Positions 50,535 through 60,887 are shown, numbered from the stretch's first letter. The stretch: DNA of 64,000 nt from Serratia sp. PL17 (GCF_017832355.1 NZ_JAFIBY010000007.1:224411-288410); one strand, 5' to 3'. The notes: generated from the letters alone by a model not told the origin. Made by a program: numbers and translations.

Positions 50535-51490
50535 TATGGTGATACCTTGAAGGAAATACTGTCAGCAATACGTTTGGCCGTCGCTGGCGGCAGTTCGCCA
50601 ACGATGGTGATCTCGTTACCGCTGCGCACTTCGGTCTGGATAGTCCGCCGGCCCTGGCGATAATACTGCTGGCCAGCACCGCTGCCCGCGGGACTGACAT
50701 TGACCGAGAAACTGAACAGGCCATCGCTATATAGCCGCGACTCAACAGGTTCCGACACATTAGGCAATTTACGGCGGTTGCGCGCGACCTCATCAACCCC
50801 GGCCGGTAGCCAGCCCGTACTCCACCCCAACTTGATATTCTCTACAGCCGGGAGTGACAGCAACGGCGGCAGGTTAGCCTTGATCAGCCCCTGCATGGCG
50901 CTTTGCACTTGCGGCCCAACCACGAACGAAATCACCCGATATTGCTCCAGCGTTTCGCCGTCGCGATCGATCAGATCCACCCGCAGCGGCAGCTTGGTAT
51001 CTTCGTCCATCCAGACAATATAGCTATAGCGAGAACCATCGCGTGCAACCACGCGGAGGACTTCACAAGGACGGTCGGAAATACGCGTGCTGCCAACGGA
51101 GATGAAGTCGTAGTATTTCGCCAGACGGTTGAAATCAGCATAAACAATGGCCGGTAACGCATCGACGATATGATCGCCAGATAACGTAAAGGGTTCCAGA
51201 CCGGGTTCAAAATAGCTGATCCCACCACCGCGTTGCAGCACTTCGCGACGTGGGCCATCCATATGCAGCAATTGACCAAGAGGCTGCTGGTCGATCACCG
51301 CATGACGATAACGCAGCGACTCGATCCCCTGCTTGCTAATGCTGATATAGGCGAGTTCATAATTGAGCGAACGGCTAGCACTGCTCATCTGTTGTAACAA
51401 CGCCCCGGACGCAGTGGGCTGCGCCGGGGCGATGTTTGAGTAGAGCAGGCTGCCCGTCAATAGACAGACGGAGAACCAAAGTTGCTTCAT
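50534..51490 (-). CDS. rseB: Sigma-E regulatory protein RseB
   Basis: 318-residue periplasmic protein with a signal peptide (KQLWFSVCLLTGSLLYSNIAPAQP). It binds the RseA periplasmic domain, shields it from DegS, and senses lipoproteins or LPS. Two-domain layout with LNYELAYISISKQGIESLRYRHA and the C-terminal RLYSDGLFSFSVNVSPAGS. Starts at the rseA stop (one-base overlap). Confidence 0.96.
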   Translation of the reverse strand: MKQLWFSVCLLTGSLLYSNIAPAQPTASGALLQQMSSASRSLNYELAYISISKQGIESLRYRHAVIDQQPLGQLLHMDGPRREVLQRGGGISYFEPGLEPFTLSGDHIVDALPAIVYADFNRLAKYYDFISVGSTRISDRPCEVLRVVARDGSRYSYIVWMDEDTKLPLRVDLIDRDGETLEQYRVISFVVGPQVQSAMQGLIKANLPPLLSLPAVENIKLGWSTGWLPAGVDEVARNRRKLPNVSEPVESRLYSDGLFSFSVNVSPAGSGAGQQYYRQGRRTIQTEVRSGNEITIVGELPPATAKRIADSISFKVSP

Positions 51491-52143
51491 TACTGCTGTT
51501 GCATTCCTAAAGACTGGGTTCCAGGAACCTGGACGGCAGCCTGTTGTGGTGTGCTTTGCTCAAGCTGCAGCTGATCGGAATGCAAACGGCGTTGCAACTC
51601 ATAATCTTGCAGCATAGCGTTAATGCGTTTACGTTGTTCCTGCACCTGCTGCTGTTGACCGCTGCCGGTTGAGAAACTGTCTGCCGGTACGCCAAGGCTA
51701 ACCGGTGACGCCTGCCCCATGATCGGCAGGGTATTGAATGCCGGTGATTCAGCGGCACCAGATTGTGCAGCCGGTTGATTGTATTGCTGTACGCCTACAA
51801 TCACTGCCAGCGACACGCAGGCCGCCATGCCAATCTGTGTGATCTGGCTGGCCCAAGGACGGACTTTGTCCCAGAACGGCATTTTCTGCCAGGTATGTGG
51901 CTGCGGCTGAGATTCCGGAACTGCAGAAGGAACCAGGCGCGCCGGTTCTTTCTCTAACGCAGCAGCTACACGATCTGCGATATCGAAATGCATCACTTGT
52001 CCGATATCACCCCGTAGTGTGTCACGTATCAGGTGATAGCTCTGCCAGCTTTGTTGAAGCGCTCTGTCTTTAGACAATGAACTCAGCAGCTCATTGTCGA
52101 GCGATTCTCCATCCATCAGAGCGGAAAGCTTTTCTTTCTGCAT
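51490..52143 (-). CDS. rseA: Anti-sigma-E factor RseA
   Basis: 217-residue single-pass inner-membrane protein. The N-terminal part (QKEKLSALMDGESLDNELLSSLSKDRALQQSWQSYHLIRDTLRGD) binds sigma-E, a membrane helix (IGMAACVSLAVIVGVQQY) follows, and the Gln-rich periplasmic part is read by DegS/RseB. It starts 30 bases after rpoE. Confidence 0.96.
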   Translation of the reverse strand: MQKEKLSALMDGESLDNELLSSLSKDRALQQSWQSYHLIRDTLRGDIGQVMHFDIADRVAAALEKEPARLVPSAVPESQPQPHTWQKMPFWDKVRPWASQITQIGMAACVSLAVIVGVQQYNQPAAQSGAAESPAFNTLPIMGQASPVSLGVPADSFSTGSGQQQQVQEQRKRINAMLQDYELQRRLHSDQLQLEQSTPQQAAVQVPGTQSLGMQQQ

Positions 52144-52173
52144 GTCTAAGTACCCTTCCTGTGTCCGCCATTG

Positions 52174-52749
52174 CTAACGTTGAATCAGCGGTTGAACTTT
52201 ATTATCGATAGCCTCCCTGGCGCGGAAAATACGCGAACGTACGGTTCCGACCGGGCAATCCATGATGGCAGCTATCTCTTCGTAGCTTAGACCATCCAGC
52301 TCCCTCAGGGTAATCGCCATGCGAAGATCCTCAGGGAGAGACTCAATGGTACGGAAAACTATCTGTCTCAGCTCTTCTGACAACATTAAGTTCTCAGGGT
52401 TCGAAATTTCTTTTAGTGCGCCCGCACTTTCGTAATTTTCGGCGTCATTGGCATCCACATCGCTCGATGGCGGACGACGACCTTGAGCAACCAAATAATT
52501 CTTTGCCGTATTCACAGCAATTCGATACAACCAGGTATAGAAAGCGCTATCCCCACGGAACGATTCCAGTGCGCGATAGGCTTTAATAAACGACTCCTGC
52601 ACCACATCAGGCACATCGCCTTGTGGCACATACCGGGAAACGAGGCTCGCAACTTTGTGCTGGTAACGAATTACCAGTAAGTTAAACGACTTCTGATCGC
52701 CCTTTTGGACCCGCTCAACCAGAACTTGATCCGTTAACTGCTCGCTCAT
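52174..52749 (-). CDS. rpoE: RNA polymerase sigma-E
   Basis: 191 residues from ATG 52749 (MSEQLTDQVLVERVQKGDQKSFNLLV), the family length. Region 2 (QESFIKAYRALESFRGDSAFYTWLYRIAVNTAKNYL) and region 4 (LPEDLRMAITLRELDGLSYEEIAAIMDCPVGTVRSRIFRAREAI) are intact. It controls the envelope stress response. An in-frame extension up to 52824 is not conserved and was not used. A sigma-E promoter lies upstream. Confidence 0.98.
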   Translation of the reverse strand: MSEQLTDQVLVERVQKGDQKSFNLLVIRYQHKVASLVSRYVPQGDVPDVVQESFIKAYRALESFRGDSAFYTWLYRIAVNTAKNYLVAQGRRPPSSDVDANDAENYESAGALKEISNPENLMLSEELRQIVFRTIESLPEDLRMAITLRELDGLSYEEIAAIMDCPVGTVRSRIFRAREAIDNKVQPLIQR

Positions 52750-52832
52750 CCGAGGTAAACTCTCCCCAAATCCGTCTCCACGCGTAAAATTGTACTGCCA
52801 GCCATACATGATTTTCCTGAGCAAGCACTCGC

Positions 52833-52860
52833 TTGGAGTTCATACAGAACACGAAGTTCC
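52833..52860 (-). promoter_or_regulatory. Sigma-E autoregulated promoter of rpoE
   Basis: On the minus strand GGAACTT (52860-52854), 16 bp, TCCAA (52837-52833). The -35 is the exact sigma-E consensus and the -10 fits. It stands about 85-110 bases upstream of the rpoE start, as the autoregulated promoter does in E. coli. Confidence 0.85.
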
Positions 52861-52962
52861 GTATTGCCATTGTTTTTTATGTTGATGTCACCCATCCGTG
52901 GCTTTTGCCCGGACAATTAGGCTAACATGAATTTCACTCTTCTTCTGCACACATCATACGTT

Positions 52963-54564
52963 ATGCAACCATCATCTGAACATGTTAGCGATGTACTGAT
53001 TGTCGGCAGCGGCGCTGCAGGCCTGTCATTGGCGTTGCGTCTGGCGCAGCATTGCAAGGTTACCGTACTCAGCAAGGGGCCTCTCAACGAAGGCGCCACA
53101 TTTTATGCCCAAGGCGGGATCGCCGCGGTTTTCGATGAAACGGACAGCATTGCCTCACACGTTGATGACACTTTGATTGCCGGAGCCGGCCTGTGTGACA
53201 AAGACGCCGTTGAGTTTATCGCCGGCAATGCGCGCCACTGCGTGCAATGGTTGATCGATCAGGGCGTCTTGTTCGACACTGAAATCAACGCTCAGGGCGA
53301 AGAACATTACCACCTGACACGAGAAGGTGGACATAGCCACCGCCGCATTCTGCATGCCGCCGACGCCACAGGTAAAGAAGTAGAGACCACCCTGGTAGGG
53401 AAAGCAAGCAACCACCCGAATATTTGCGTGATGGAACGCCGCAATGCGGTTGATCTGATCACATCAAACAAAATTGGCCTACCAGGCACGCGCCGGGTTG
53501 TCGGTGCCTATGTCTGGAACCGTGAATTGGAACAGGTAGAAACCTACCGCGCCAAGACGGTCGTGCTGGCTACCGGCGGTGCCGCCAAGGTGTACCAGTA
53601 CACCACCAACCCGGATATTTCTTCTGGCGACGGCATTGCCATGGCCTGGCGCGCAGGTTGCCGGGTCGCCAATCTGGAATTTAACCAGTTCCACCCAACC
53701 TGCCTGTTCCATCCGCAGGCACGCAACTTCCTGCTGACCGAAGCATTGCGCGGTGAAGGTGCCTACCTCAAGCGCCCGGACGGCAGCCGCTTCATGCCCG
53801 ATTTTGACCCACGGGGCGAACTGGCACCGCGTGACATCGTTGCGCGCGCCATCGATCACGAGATGAAACGTCTGGGTGCCGACTGCATGTATTTGGACAT
53901 CAGCCATAAACCGGCTGAATTCATTACTCAGCATTTCCCAATGATCCATGAAAAACTGCTGACGCTGGGCTTCGATCTCACCACACAACCGATCCCCATC
54001 GTCCCTGCTGCGCACTACACCTGTGGCGGCGTTATGGTTGATCAGCACGGCCGTACCGATCTTGACGGGTTGTATGCCATTGGAGAAGTCAGCTACACCG
54101 GTCTGCACGGTGCTAACCGTATGGCATCCAACTCCTTGCTGGAATGCCTGGTCTATGGTTGGTCCGCGGCGGAGGACATCAAGATGCGTCTGCCGTTTAT
54201 CACGTTGGCGAAGCAACTCCCCCAATGGGATGAAAGCCGCGTAGACGATGCCGATGAACGGGTCGTGATCCAACACAACTGGCATGAGCTGCGGCTGTTT
54301 ATGTGGGACTACGTGGGGATTGTGCGCACGACCAAACGCCTGGAGCGCGCACTGCGCCGTATCAATACGCTGCAGGCGGAAATTGACGAGTACTACGCAA
54401 ACTTCCGTATCTCCAACAATTTGCTGGAACTGCGGAATTTGGTGCAGGTGGCGGAATTGATCGTCCGCAGCGCTATGGAACGCAAAGAAAGCCGCGGGCT
54501 GCACTATACGCTGGACTACCCGGATCTGCTGCCGGAAGCGCTACCGACCATCCTGCAACCCTAA
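52963..54564 (+). CDS. nadB: L-aspartate oxidase
   Basis: First enzyme of NAD synthesis: oxidises L-aspartate to iminoaspartate with FAD. 533 residues from ATG 52963, the family length. FAD site [16 protein letters not shown] near residue 10, [24 protein letters not shown], and the C-terminal [11 protein letters not shown]. Divergent from rpoE. The active-site HTCGG-like segment YTCGGVMVD is present. Confidence 0.98.
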   Translation: MQPSSEHVSDVLIVGSGAAGLSLALRLAQHCKVTVLSKGPLNEGATFYAQGGIAAVFDETDSIASHVDDTLIAGAGLCDKDAVEFIAGNARHCVQWLIDQGVLFDTEINAQGEEHYHLTREGGHSHRRILHAADATGKEVETTLVGKASNHPNICVMERRNAVDLITSNKIGLPGTRRVVGAYVWNRELEQVETYRAKTVVLATGGAAKVYQYTTNPDISSGDGIAMAWRAGCRVANLEFNQFHPTCLFHPQARNFLLTEALRGEGAYLKRPDGSRFMPDFDPRGELAPRDIVARAIDHEMKRLGADCMYLDISHKPAEFITQHFPMIHEKLLTLGFDLTTQPIPIVPAAHYTCGGVMVDQHGRTDLDGLYAIGEVSYTGLHGANRMASNSLLECLVYGWSAAEDIKMRLPFITLAKQLPQWDESRVDDADERVVIQHNWHELRLFMWDYVGIVRTTKRLERALRRINTLQAEIDEYYANFRISNNLLELRNLVQVAELIVRSAMERKESRGLHYTLDYPDLLPEALPTILQP

Positions 54565-54574
54565 AAGTTTTACC

Positions 54575-54599
54575 AAGGCGCCCGAAATGGCGCCTTTTT
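54575..54599. terminator. Bidirectional terminator nadB/trmN6
   Basis: AAGGCGCC-CGAAAT-GGCGCCTT with TTTTT on the plus side, between the converging nadB and trmN6. Confidence 0.9.
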
Positions 54600-54603
54600 C
54601 ATT

Positions 54604-55353
54604 TCAGTAAAACAGATAAAAATCAGTTATCAGACGGCGGAAATCATCCGTATAGCTGCCATCAGCCAGTTTAATTGCCAGCTTCTGCTCTACATTTGCA
54701 TCCGTCGGCTGACGCGTCAGGGCCAACAATACCCGGTGTAACGGCGTATCTGCGCGATCGCTGACATTCAGCCGCTGCGCAGTGTACCAACCTCGCTCAT
54801 GCGCATTGGTTTCGAAAGCTTCACCAATATCATGCGGCAACACCACGCAAAAAGCCCCGCTCGGCGCGAGCAGCTGTTCTGCACTGGCCAACAAGGCATC
54901 GTGGGTCAGGGTTTCCGTATAACGTGCATTGTGGCGTGCCTGATCGCGGCAGGCGACCGCCGGCTCAAAATACGGCGGATTGCTGACGATCAAATCGTAT
55001 TCACCGGCATGATGCTGCGCGAAATCGTGAATGTCTTGCGCATGCACCTCAATACGCGGCGACCACGGTGACGCCAAAACGTTATCACGTGCCTGACCCG
55101 CAGCCGCCTCATCAAGCTCGACCGCGTCGATCAGCACGCTGTCGCTTGAACGTTGCGCCAGCATCAGCGCAATTAATCCGCTGCCACTGCCGATATCCAG
55201 CACTCGCTGTGCCTGTGCCAACGGCGCCCATGCCCCCAGCAGCACACCGTCCGTGCCCACTTTCATTGCGCAGCGATCGTGAGCAACAAAAAATTGTTTA
55301 AAGGTAAAGCCACCGCGACGTGGCGTAAAATTCGCTTTCGATTGAGTGCTCAC
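54604..55353 (-). CDS. trmN6: tRNA1(Val) adenine-37-N6-methyltransferase
   Basis: 249 residues from GTG 55353 (AGGTGG before; protein start STQSKANFTPRRGGFTFKQF). SAM site VLDIGSGSGLIALMLAQR, catalytic NPPY in LIVSNPPYFEPAV. It methylates A37 of tRNA-Val (yfiC in E. coli). The open frame continues upstream of the GTG without conserved sequence, so that part is left out. Converges with nadB. Confidence 0.95.
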   Translation of the reverse strand: MSTQSKANFTPRRGGFTFKQFFVAHDRCAMKVGTDGVLLGAWAPLAQAQRVLDIGSGSGLIALMLAQRSSDSVLIDAVELDEAAAGQARDNVLASPWSPRIEVHAQDIHDFAQHHAGEYDLIVSNPPYFEPAVACRDQARHNARYTETLTHDALLASAEQLLAPSGAFCVVLPHDIGEAFETNAHERGWYTAQRLNVSDRADTPLHRVLLALTRQPTDANVEQKLAIKLADGSYTDDFRRLITDFYLFY

Positions 55354-55485
55354 AATAACCACCTGGATACAAAACTGGCGTAGCATAAGGCAATCTGATT
55401 TTTGGGAAAAGAGATGCTTTCCGCTTAAATAGGTGAAGAAAGCGGCCAACCCGTCTATAATCGGCGCCCCAAGTAGAGGTAGACC

Positions 55486-56811
55486 ATGACAGTAACCAAT
55501 TTTTCCGAGCTCGAACTCGATGAACGCCTGATAAACGCCCTGCGCGATAAAGGCTACGAACGCCCAACCGCCATTCAAGCCGAGGCGATCCCGCCTGCGA
55601 TGGATGGGCGCGACGTATTGGGTTCGGCGCCAACCGGCACCGGCAAGACCGCCGCATTTTTGCTGCCGGTATTGCAGCATCTGCTCGACTTCCCACGCAA
55701 GAAGTCCGGGCCACCGCGCGTACTGATCCTCACCCCGACGCGCGAGCTGGCGATGCAGGTAGCCGATCAGGCACGTGAACTGGCTGCTCATACTTCGCTG
55801 GATATCGCCACCATTACTGGCGGCGTCGCGTACATGAACCACGCGGAAGTCTTCAGCGAAAACCAGGACGTGGTCGTCGCCACCACTGGTCGTCTGCTGC
55901 AATACATTAAAGAAGAAAACTTTGACTGCCGCGCAGTAGAGACACTGATCCTCGATGAAGCCGACCGCATGCTTGACATGGGCTTCGCACAGGACATCGA
56001 AACGATCTCTGCCGAGACGCGCTGGCGTAACCAGACGTTGCTGTTCTCCGCAACGTTGGAAGGCGATGCTATCCGCGAATTCGCCGAGCGCATTCTGAAA
56101 GAGCCGGTAGAAGTCGAAGCGGATCCATCACGCCGCGAACGCAAAAAGATCCTGCAGTGGTACTACCGTGCCGACGACGTGCAGCATAAAACCGCCCTGT
56201 TGGTGCATTTGCTGCAACAACCGGACGTACAAAAATCCGTCATCTTCGTGCGTAAACGTGAACGTGTACATGAGCTGGCGGCCTGGCTGCGCGAGGCGGG
56301 TATCAATACCTGCTACCTCGAAGGCGAAATGGTGCAGGCCAAGCGTAACGAAGCGGTAAAACGTATGATGGATGGCCGCGTCAACGTGCTGGTTGCGACC
56401 GACGTTGCTGCCCGTGGTCTGGATATCCTGGATATCACCCACGTGTTCAACTTCGATATGCCGCGCACCGCAGACACCTACCTGCACCGCATTGGCCGTA
56501 CCGGTCGTGCCGGGCGCAAGGGGACGGCAATCTCGCTGGTTGAAGCACATGACCACCTGCTGCTGGGCAAAGTCGGGCGTTACCTGAACGAGCCATTGAA
56601 AGCACGGGTCATCGAAGAGCTGCGACCGTCGACCAAAGTGCCAAGCGAGAAAAGCAACGGCAAGCCGTCGAAGAAGGTGATTGCCAAACGTGCCGCCGAC
56701 AAAGAAAAGAACAAAGAAAAAGCCAAGGTAAAAGTGCGTCATCGCGATGCGAAAAACGTCGGCAAACGCCGCCAGCCAAAGGCCAAACCTGAAGACAACG
56801 GCGCGAAGTAA
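55486..56811 (+). CDS. srmB: DEAD-box RNA helicase SrmB
   Basis: 441 residues. Q motif and GSAPTGTGKTAAF, LTPTRELAMQV, LDEADRMLDMG, FSATLEG, VATDVAARGLDI and HRIGRTGRAGRKG are all present. The C-terminal tail is Lys-rich (GKPSKKVIAKRAADKEKNKEKAKVKVRHR). Works early in 50S ribosomal subunit assembly. Divergent from trmN6. Confidence 0.97.
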   Translation: MTVTNFSELELDERLINALRDKGYERPTAIQAEAIPPAMDGRDVLGSAPTGTGKTAAFLLPVLQHLLDFPRKKSGPPRVLILTPTRELAMQVADQARELAAHTSLDIATITGGVAYMNHAEVFSENQDVVVATTGRLLQYIKEENFDCRAVETLILDEADRMLDMGFAQDIETISAETRWRNQTLLFSATLEGDAIREFAERILKEPVEVEADPSRRERKKILQWYYRADDVQHKTALLVHLLQQPDVQKSVIFVRKRERVHELAAWLREAGINTCYLEGEMVQAKRNEAVKRMMDGRVNVLVATDVAARGLDILDITHVFNFDMPRTADTYLHRIGRTGRAGRKGTAISLVEAHDHLLLGKVGRYLNEPLKARVIEELRPSTKVPSEKSNGKPSKKVIAKRAADKEKNKEKAKVKVRHRDAKNVGKRRQPKAKPEDNGAK

Positions 56812-56829
56812 TGCCGCCGCTGTAAATAA

Positions 56830-56863
56830 AAACCGCCTCCAGTTATCTGAAGGCGGTTTTTTT
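56830..56863 (+). terminator. Terminator of srmB
   Basis: AAACCGCCT..AGGCGGTTT with a run of seven T; on the minus strand it can also end phlB transcription. Confidence 0.9.
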
Positions 56864-56871
56864 ATGCCCGT

Positions 56872-57630
56872 TTATGGCTGCGTATAATGCGTTGCCTGCT
56901 GATGGGCTTTCAGCCACGTATTCAGTTGATGATAACGATCGCGCATTTCCTCATTCTGCAATGCCGTCGGCGTCTGCGAGAAATAGAACTGGAAAGTCAT
57001 CCCTTGCTGATTACGGGCTTTGGCATCCGCCCCTGCCTGCAACAGCATCAGCGCCAATTGCGGTGCATTGATTTTTGCCGCTACGTGCAAAGGAGTATCC
57101 CCTAGCCGATCGCTTAGCGTGACATCCGCACCGGACACCAGCAACAGTCGCAGTTGCTCCTCCCTTCCCGCCAATACCGCAACGGCCAATGGCGTGGCCC
57201 CGGTTACCGCATGACGTAGGTTAACCGGCACACCACAAGCCAACAGCAAGCGCAGATACTGTGGGTCTTGCACTGCCGCAGCCGTATGCAATGCGCTGTT
57301 TCCATCCAAACCCGGGGTAGAAGCATCCGCCCCCAGCGCCAACAACGCGCTTAGGCTTTGCGGTTGTTGTGACAGTATTGCCCACTGCAACAGGGTGACC
57401 TGATGATCGCCCTGCCCATGCAAACGCGCCTGCGTTGCCTGTTCAGCAATACCCTTTACATCGCCACGTGCGACGGCCTGAGCCAATGCCGCATTGCTGT
57501 GCCCGTTGAACGGGGTCATATCCTGATTCATCTGTTGTCCCTTAGCCATCATCAGTAAACCGACAATCGCGATCAGCGCCAGTATGGCAATCATCACCGC
57601 CTGCCACCATGCCCGCCGCCCGTCAGGCAT
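56872..57630 (-). CDS. phlB: Ankyrin-repeat protein, PhlB-like phospholipase partner
   Basis: 252 residues: an N-terminal membrane anchor (AWWQAVMIAILALIAIVGLLMMA), then four ankyrin-type repeats (LLALGADASTPGLDGNSALHTAAA, LLLVSGADVTLSDRLGDTPLHVAAK and others). It overlaps phlA by 8 bases. In Serratia liquefaciens PhlB is the accessory product of the phlAB operon thought to protect the cell from PhlA. Confidence 0.8.
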   Translation of the reverse strand: MPDGRRAWWQAVMIAILALIAIVGLLMMAKGQQMNQDMTPFNGHSNAALAQAVARGDVKGIAEQATQARLHGQGDHQVTLLQWAILSQQPQSLSALLALGADASTPGLDGNSALHTAAAVQDPQYLRLLLACGVPVNLRHAVTGATPLAVAVLAGREEQLRLLLVSGADVTLSDRLGDTPLHVAAKINAPQLALMLLQAGADAKARNQQGMTFQFYFSQTPTALQNEEMRDRYHQLNTWLKAHQQATHYTQP

Positions 57631-58585
57631 TGGCTTTGGTCTCCCATGGCTTTTGCTCCGCCATCGAACTGATGACCTTGTCGATACCGTGCGCCGTCAG
57701 GCTGCGATCGACATGTTTGCTCGGTCGCCAGTCGTCAATACCGCTTAAGGTGTCGTTATTGGCCAGCGTGATTTTATGTCCTATGGCATCAGGGATTAGC
57801 GAAGTGGATTCCTGTGCCCCGGTCAGCATGTCATATTGTTCGCTATAACGACGGATCCCGCCGGCTTGCGCATCCTGTTTTGCTGCAGCTGGATCAATCC
57901 CCATACGGTTCAACGTGTAATCGGACACTCCCGCAGCGTTAAAGGTAACCGCCACCGTGCCCGTCGCCAGCGCCGCCGTTGCCGCAAGGCCACCACCCAG
58001 TGAATGGCCGGCAATGACCAACGCATCGCCAAACGCCGCCTTGGCACTCTTAGCGACCGCGACGGCCTGATTGTACTGCACATCATCATACCCCGTCGCT
58101 TGGCGTACATTGCTCAGCCAGTCGCGCATATCATTGGTGCCCGCAAAGGCCAATACGTACTGTTGATTGTCACTGTAGATCCCAGCCTGAAAACCCGATG
58201 CTGTGTCATGCAGGCTGGCAGGATCAATACCCGCGCCGAGCAAGGCGCTGTCGCTCAAGCGGCTGAACCCGTCAACACCCTGGCTAGTGGTGCTGTAAAC
58301 GTCTTTGGCCAACAGCGCTAGCGTGTAATCCCCTTGTTGCGATTGCTGACCACGCGTCACGCCCGAATGCGCTGCAGCCGGCGCCGTTACCGACATGTCG
58401 CTCACCAGCGTATTCAGTAGATTCTGTGCATTTACAGTGTGCGACGACACTGTGGTCGCGGGGGCGTTTACCGGGGCGGATTCAACAGGTTGGGGAGCAT
58501 TCAGCGGTTCCTGTGCCGTGCGTGTTGGCGGGAGCTGAATAGCCGAGGGACTGACCGCAGAGGTAAAGCTCAAAGACATACTCAT
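57623..58585 (-). CDS. phlA: Extracellular phospholipase A1
   Basis: 320 residues, the size of Serratia PhlA. The lipase nucleophile elbow is ALVIAGHSLGGGLAATAAL; another block is FAGTNDMRDWLSNVRQATGYDDVQYNQAV. The N-terminus has no classic signal peptide and is Ser/Pro/Thr-rich, in keeping with export by the flagellar apparatus in S. liquefaciens. It hydrolyses phospholipids and is haemolytic and cytotoxic in Serratia. Supports the genus call. Confidence 0.85.
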   Translation of the reverse strand: MSMSLSFTSAVSPSAIQLPPTRTAQEPLNAPQPVESAPVNAPATTVSSHTVNAQNLLNTLVSDMSVTAPAAAHSGVTRGQQSQQGDYTLALLAKDVYSTTSQGVDGFSRLSDSALLGAGIDPASLHDTASGFQAGIYSDNQQYVLAFAGTNDMRDWLSNVRQATGYDDVQYNQAVAVAKSAKAAFGDALVIAGHSLGGGLAATAALATGTVAVTFNAAGVSDYTLNRMGIDPAAAKQDAQAGGIRRYSEQYDMLTGAQESTSLIPDAIGHKITLANNDTLSGIDDWRPSKHVDRSLTAHGIDKVISSMAEQKPWETKANA

Positions 58586-58735
58586 GCCGACTCCTTGTCG
58601 ATAGACTTATTAATTAGCGCACCTTATGTGTGCTGTTGTAGCTATCGGCAGGTCGGAGCAGTTCTGTAATGCAGGCGGTTATCTTTGCAAGGAATGTGAT
58701 CCGGATTCACTTTCTGTCCAGTTTCGACCATCACA

Positions 58736-58762
58736 TAAAAAAAAAGGGAGCCGAAGCTCCCT
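58736..58762 (-). terminator. UUCG-loop terminator of grcA
   Basis: On the minus strand AGGGAGC-TTCG-GCTCCCT followed by nine T, 19 bases after the grcA stop. Confidence 0.93.
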
Positions 58763-58780
58763 TGTAAACAATACGGGTAA

Positions 58781-59164
58781 TTACAGGCTTTCTGTAAAGG
58801 TACGTGTAATCACGTCACGCTGCTGTTCTGGCGTCAACGAGTTGAAACGCACCGCATAGCCAGACACACGAATGGTCAATTGCGGGTATTTTTCTGGGTG
58901 CTTCACCGCATCTTCCAGCGTTTCGCGGCGCAGTACGTTTACGTTCAGGTGCTGACCGCCTTCTACACGCACGGTAGATTGCATTTCCAGCGGCACTTCA
59001 CGGTACTCGATCTGGCCCAGTTCGCTGACCGGTACAACCTGGTCTTCCGCATAGTTCGCTTTAGCGCAAACACAGCGAGCTTCTGATGTTTCATCGTCCA
59101 GCAGCCAGAAAGAGTTCACCAGCGCCTGGTCGTTTGCTTTAGTAATTTGAATACCAGTAATCAT
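58781..59164 (-). CDS. grcA: Autonomous glycyl radical cofactor
   Basis: 127 residues from ATG 59164. The C-terminal [25 protein letters not shown] is the glycyl-radical loop homologous to pyruvate formate-lyase. GrcA replaces the broken end of oxygen-damaged PflB. An FNR-type site upstream fits its anaerobic induction. The 344 bases between it and ung hold only control sequences. Confidence 0.97.
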   Translation of the reverse strand: MITGIQITKANDQALVNSFWLLDDETSEARCVCAKANYAEDQVVPVSELGQIEYREVPLEMQSTVRVEGGQHLNVNVLRRETLEDAVKHPEKYPQLTIRVSGYAVRFNSLTPEQQRDVITRTFTESL

Positions 59165-59286
59165 TTTGTTGCCTCCGTACAAGGGCGAAAAATTCTACGT
59201 CGAAAAAACCCAATGTTGGTTTCGGCCATTTGGTAAAACCATTGTTGTCTTGTTGTTCTGTATACCAGCCTGGAGTGGGCAATTCT

Positions 59287-59300
59287 TTGATTTAAGTCAA
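59287..59300. promoter_or_regulatory. FNR-type site upstream of grcA
   Basis: TTGATTTAAGTCAA matches TTGAT-N4-ATCAA at nine of ten defined bases, about 125 bases upstream of the grcA start. Fits anaerobic activation, known for grcA in E. coli. Confidence 0.75.
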
Positions 59301-59508
59301 TTTTTACGGGGTACCCACACGGCACAAGTGGGCAAGTTTATGTTTTATGTCAATTTTCCCCATAAAGCGCATCGCAATTATTTTTGTAAATTTTCAAAAA
59401 TTTTTGCATTCACCACAGTAACGTAAAAATAAAAGCGGGTTTCACTGTGTGAAGCTAAACGGTAAGCTATGCCCAGTGAATTGTTAACGAAAACAAAGGA
59501 GAGCGTTT

Positions 59509-60192
59509 ATGTCCACCTCCCTCACCTGGCATGACGTCATCGGCAAGGAGAAAGAGCAGCCCTATTTTCATGAAACGCTTGCCTTTGTTGCTGCTGAACG
59601 CCAGGCCGGTAAGACCATTTACCCACCGCAAAAAGATGTGTTCAACGCGTTCCGTTTTACCGAACTGGCGGACGTGAAGGTGGTGATTCTCGGTCAGGAT
59701 CCCTACCACGGCCCGAATCAGGCACACGGCTTGTCTTTCTCCGTACTGCCCGGCGTTCCCGCCCCCCCTTCGTTAGTGAACATGTATAAAGAACTGGCGA
59801 CGGATATCCCTGGTTTTGAACGCCCTAATCATGGCTGCCTGCAAAGCTGGGCGGAACAGGGAGTGCTGCTGCTGAATACGGTATTAACCGTGGAAGGTGG
59901 CCAGGCGCACTCCCACGCCAAGCTTGGTTGGGAAACCTTTACCGACAGAGTGATTGCGGCGTTGAACGAAAACCGCGAAGGCGTGATATTCCTGCTGTGG
60001 GGCTCGCATGCCCAGAAGAAAGGCAACTTTATCGATCGTAACCGCCACCATGTGTTGAAAGCGCCACACCCTTCACCACTGTCCGCCCATCGCGGTTTTC
60101 TCGGCTGTCACCACTTTTCGCAAACCAACCAATTGTTGGAGCAGCAGGGGTTAAAACCTATCGACTGGATGCCCCGACTGCCACAGGCATAA
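59509..60192 (+). CDS. ung: Uracil-DNA glycosylase
   Basis: 227 residues. The catalytic [18 protein letters not shown] (Asp in DPYHG) and the [14 protein letters not shown] leucine loop are exact family-1 motifs. It removes uracil from DNA. An AGGAGAG site precedes it. A terminator follows. Confidence 0.98.
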   Translation: MSTSLTWHDVIGKEKEQPYFHETLAFVAAERQAGKTIYPPQKDVFNAFRFTELADVKVVILGQDPYHGPNQAHGLSFSVLPGVPAPPSLVNMYKELATDIPGFERPNHGCLQSWAEQGVLLLNTVLTVEGGQAHSHAKLGWETFTDRVIAALNENREGVIFLLWGSHAQKKGNFIDRNRHHVLKAPHPSPLSAHRGFLGCHHFSQTNQLLEQQGLKPIDWMPRLPQA

Positions 60193-60205
60193 CACCAGAC
60201 GCAAA

Positions 60206-60232
60206 AAAGGCACCCGAGGGTGCCTTTTCTTT
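60206..60232. terminator. Bidirectional terminator ung/grpE
   Basis: AAGGCACC-CGAG-GGTGCCTT between converging ung and grpE; T-run on the plus side and A-run on the other. Confidence 0.9.
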
Positions 60233-60244
60233 ACTTAATTTCGC

Positions 60245-60817
60245 TTAAGCCTTGGCTTTGGAAACCGCAACCATCGCTGGGCGCAACAGACGGCCATTCA
60301 GCGTATAGCCTTTCTGCATCACCATCATGACATGGTTTGGCTGGTGATCGGCTGATTCCATCAGGCTCATGGCCTGGTGCACGTCCGGGTTGAACGGCAC
60401 GTTAATGTCACCAACAATTTCGATCCCGTACTTACGCACGACGTCCTGCAGGGACTTCAGCGTCAGTTCGATACCTTCGATCATCGCTGTCAGTTCCGGA
60501 TTGTTTTTATCCGCCATTTCCAGCGCGCGTTCCAGGTTATCAAGCACTGGCAACAGATCGCCGGAGAATTTCTCCAGCGCAAATTTGTGCGCTTTTTCGA
60601 TATCCAGTTCAGTACGGCGACGAACATTTTCCATCTCCGCTTTGGCACGCAGCAGGCTGTCGCGTTCATGCTGCTGGGATTCGGCCAGTTGAGCTTCCAG
60701 CTCAGCAATGCGCTCATCCCGCAGATCGACGCCCTCAGCCGCTTCCGGCAGGGCTTCCTGCTGTTCCATTTCTTCCGAGACTTGCTCGTTTGGCGTCTTC
60801 TGTTCTTTACTACTCAT
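60245..60817 (-). CDS. grpE: DnaK nucleotide exchange factor GrpE
   Basis: 190 residues: an acidic disordered start, a long coil ([40 protein letters not shown]), and the beta domain ([52 protein letters not shown]). Releases ADP from DnaK. A heat-shock promoter lies upstream. Confidence 0.97.
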   Translation of the reverse strand: MSSKEQKTPNEQVSEEMEQQEALPEAAEGVDLRDERIAELEAQLAESQQHERDSLLRAKAEMENVRRRTELDIEKAHKFALEKFSGDLLPVLDNLERALEMADKNNPELTAMIEGIELTLKSLQDVVRKYGIEIVGDINVPFNPDVHQAMSLMESADHQPNHVMMVMQKGYTLNGRLLRPAMVAVSKAKA

Positions 60818-60859
60818 GAATATCTCCGCGTTTTAGCATTAATCTCGCAACTTGGCTTA

Positions 60860-60887
60860 TTATGGGGATCAAAACCGGGGTTTCAAG
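60860..60887 (-). promoter_or_regulatory. Sigma-32 heat-shock promoter of grpE
   Basis: On the minus strand CTTGAAA (60887-60881), 13 bp, CCCCATAA (60867-60860): consensus in both boxes. It lies in the divergent grpE-nadK gap. Confidence 0.88.

Noticed and set aside
52750..52824. In-frame N-terminal extension of rpoE
   Set aside because: The 191-residue form from 52749 has the exact family start and length; the extension is leader DNA after the sigma-E promoter.
53479..54504. 341-codon open frame antisense to nadB
   Set aside because: Shadow of a real, fully motif-supported gene on the other strand.
55354..55902. In-frame upstream extension of trmN6 over the srmB start
   Set aside because: The extension is antisense to srmB and unlike any methyltransferase N-terminus; GTG 55353 has a ribosome site.
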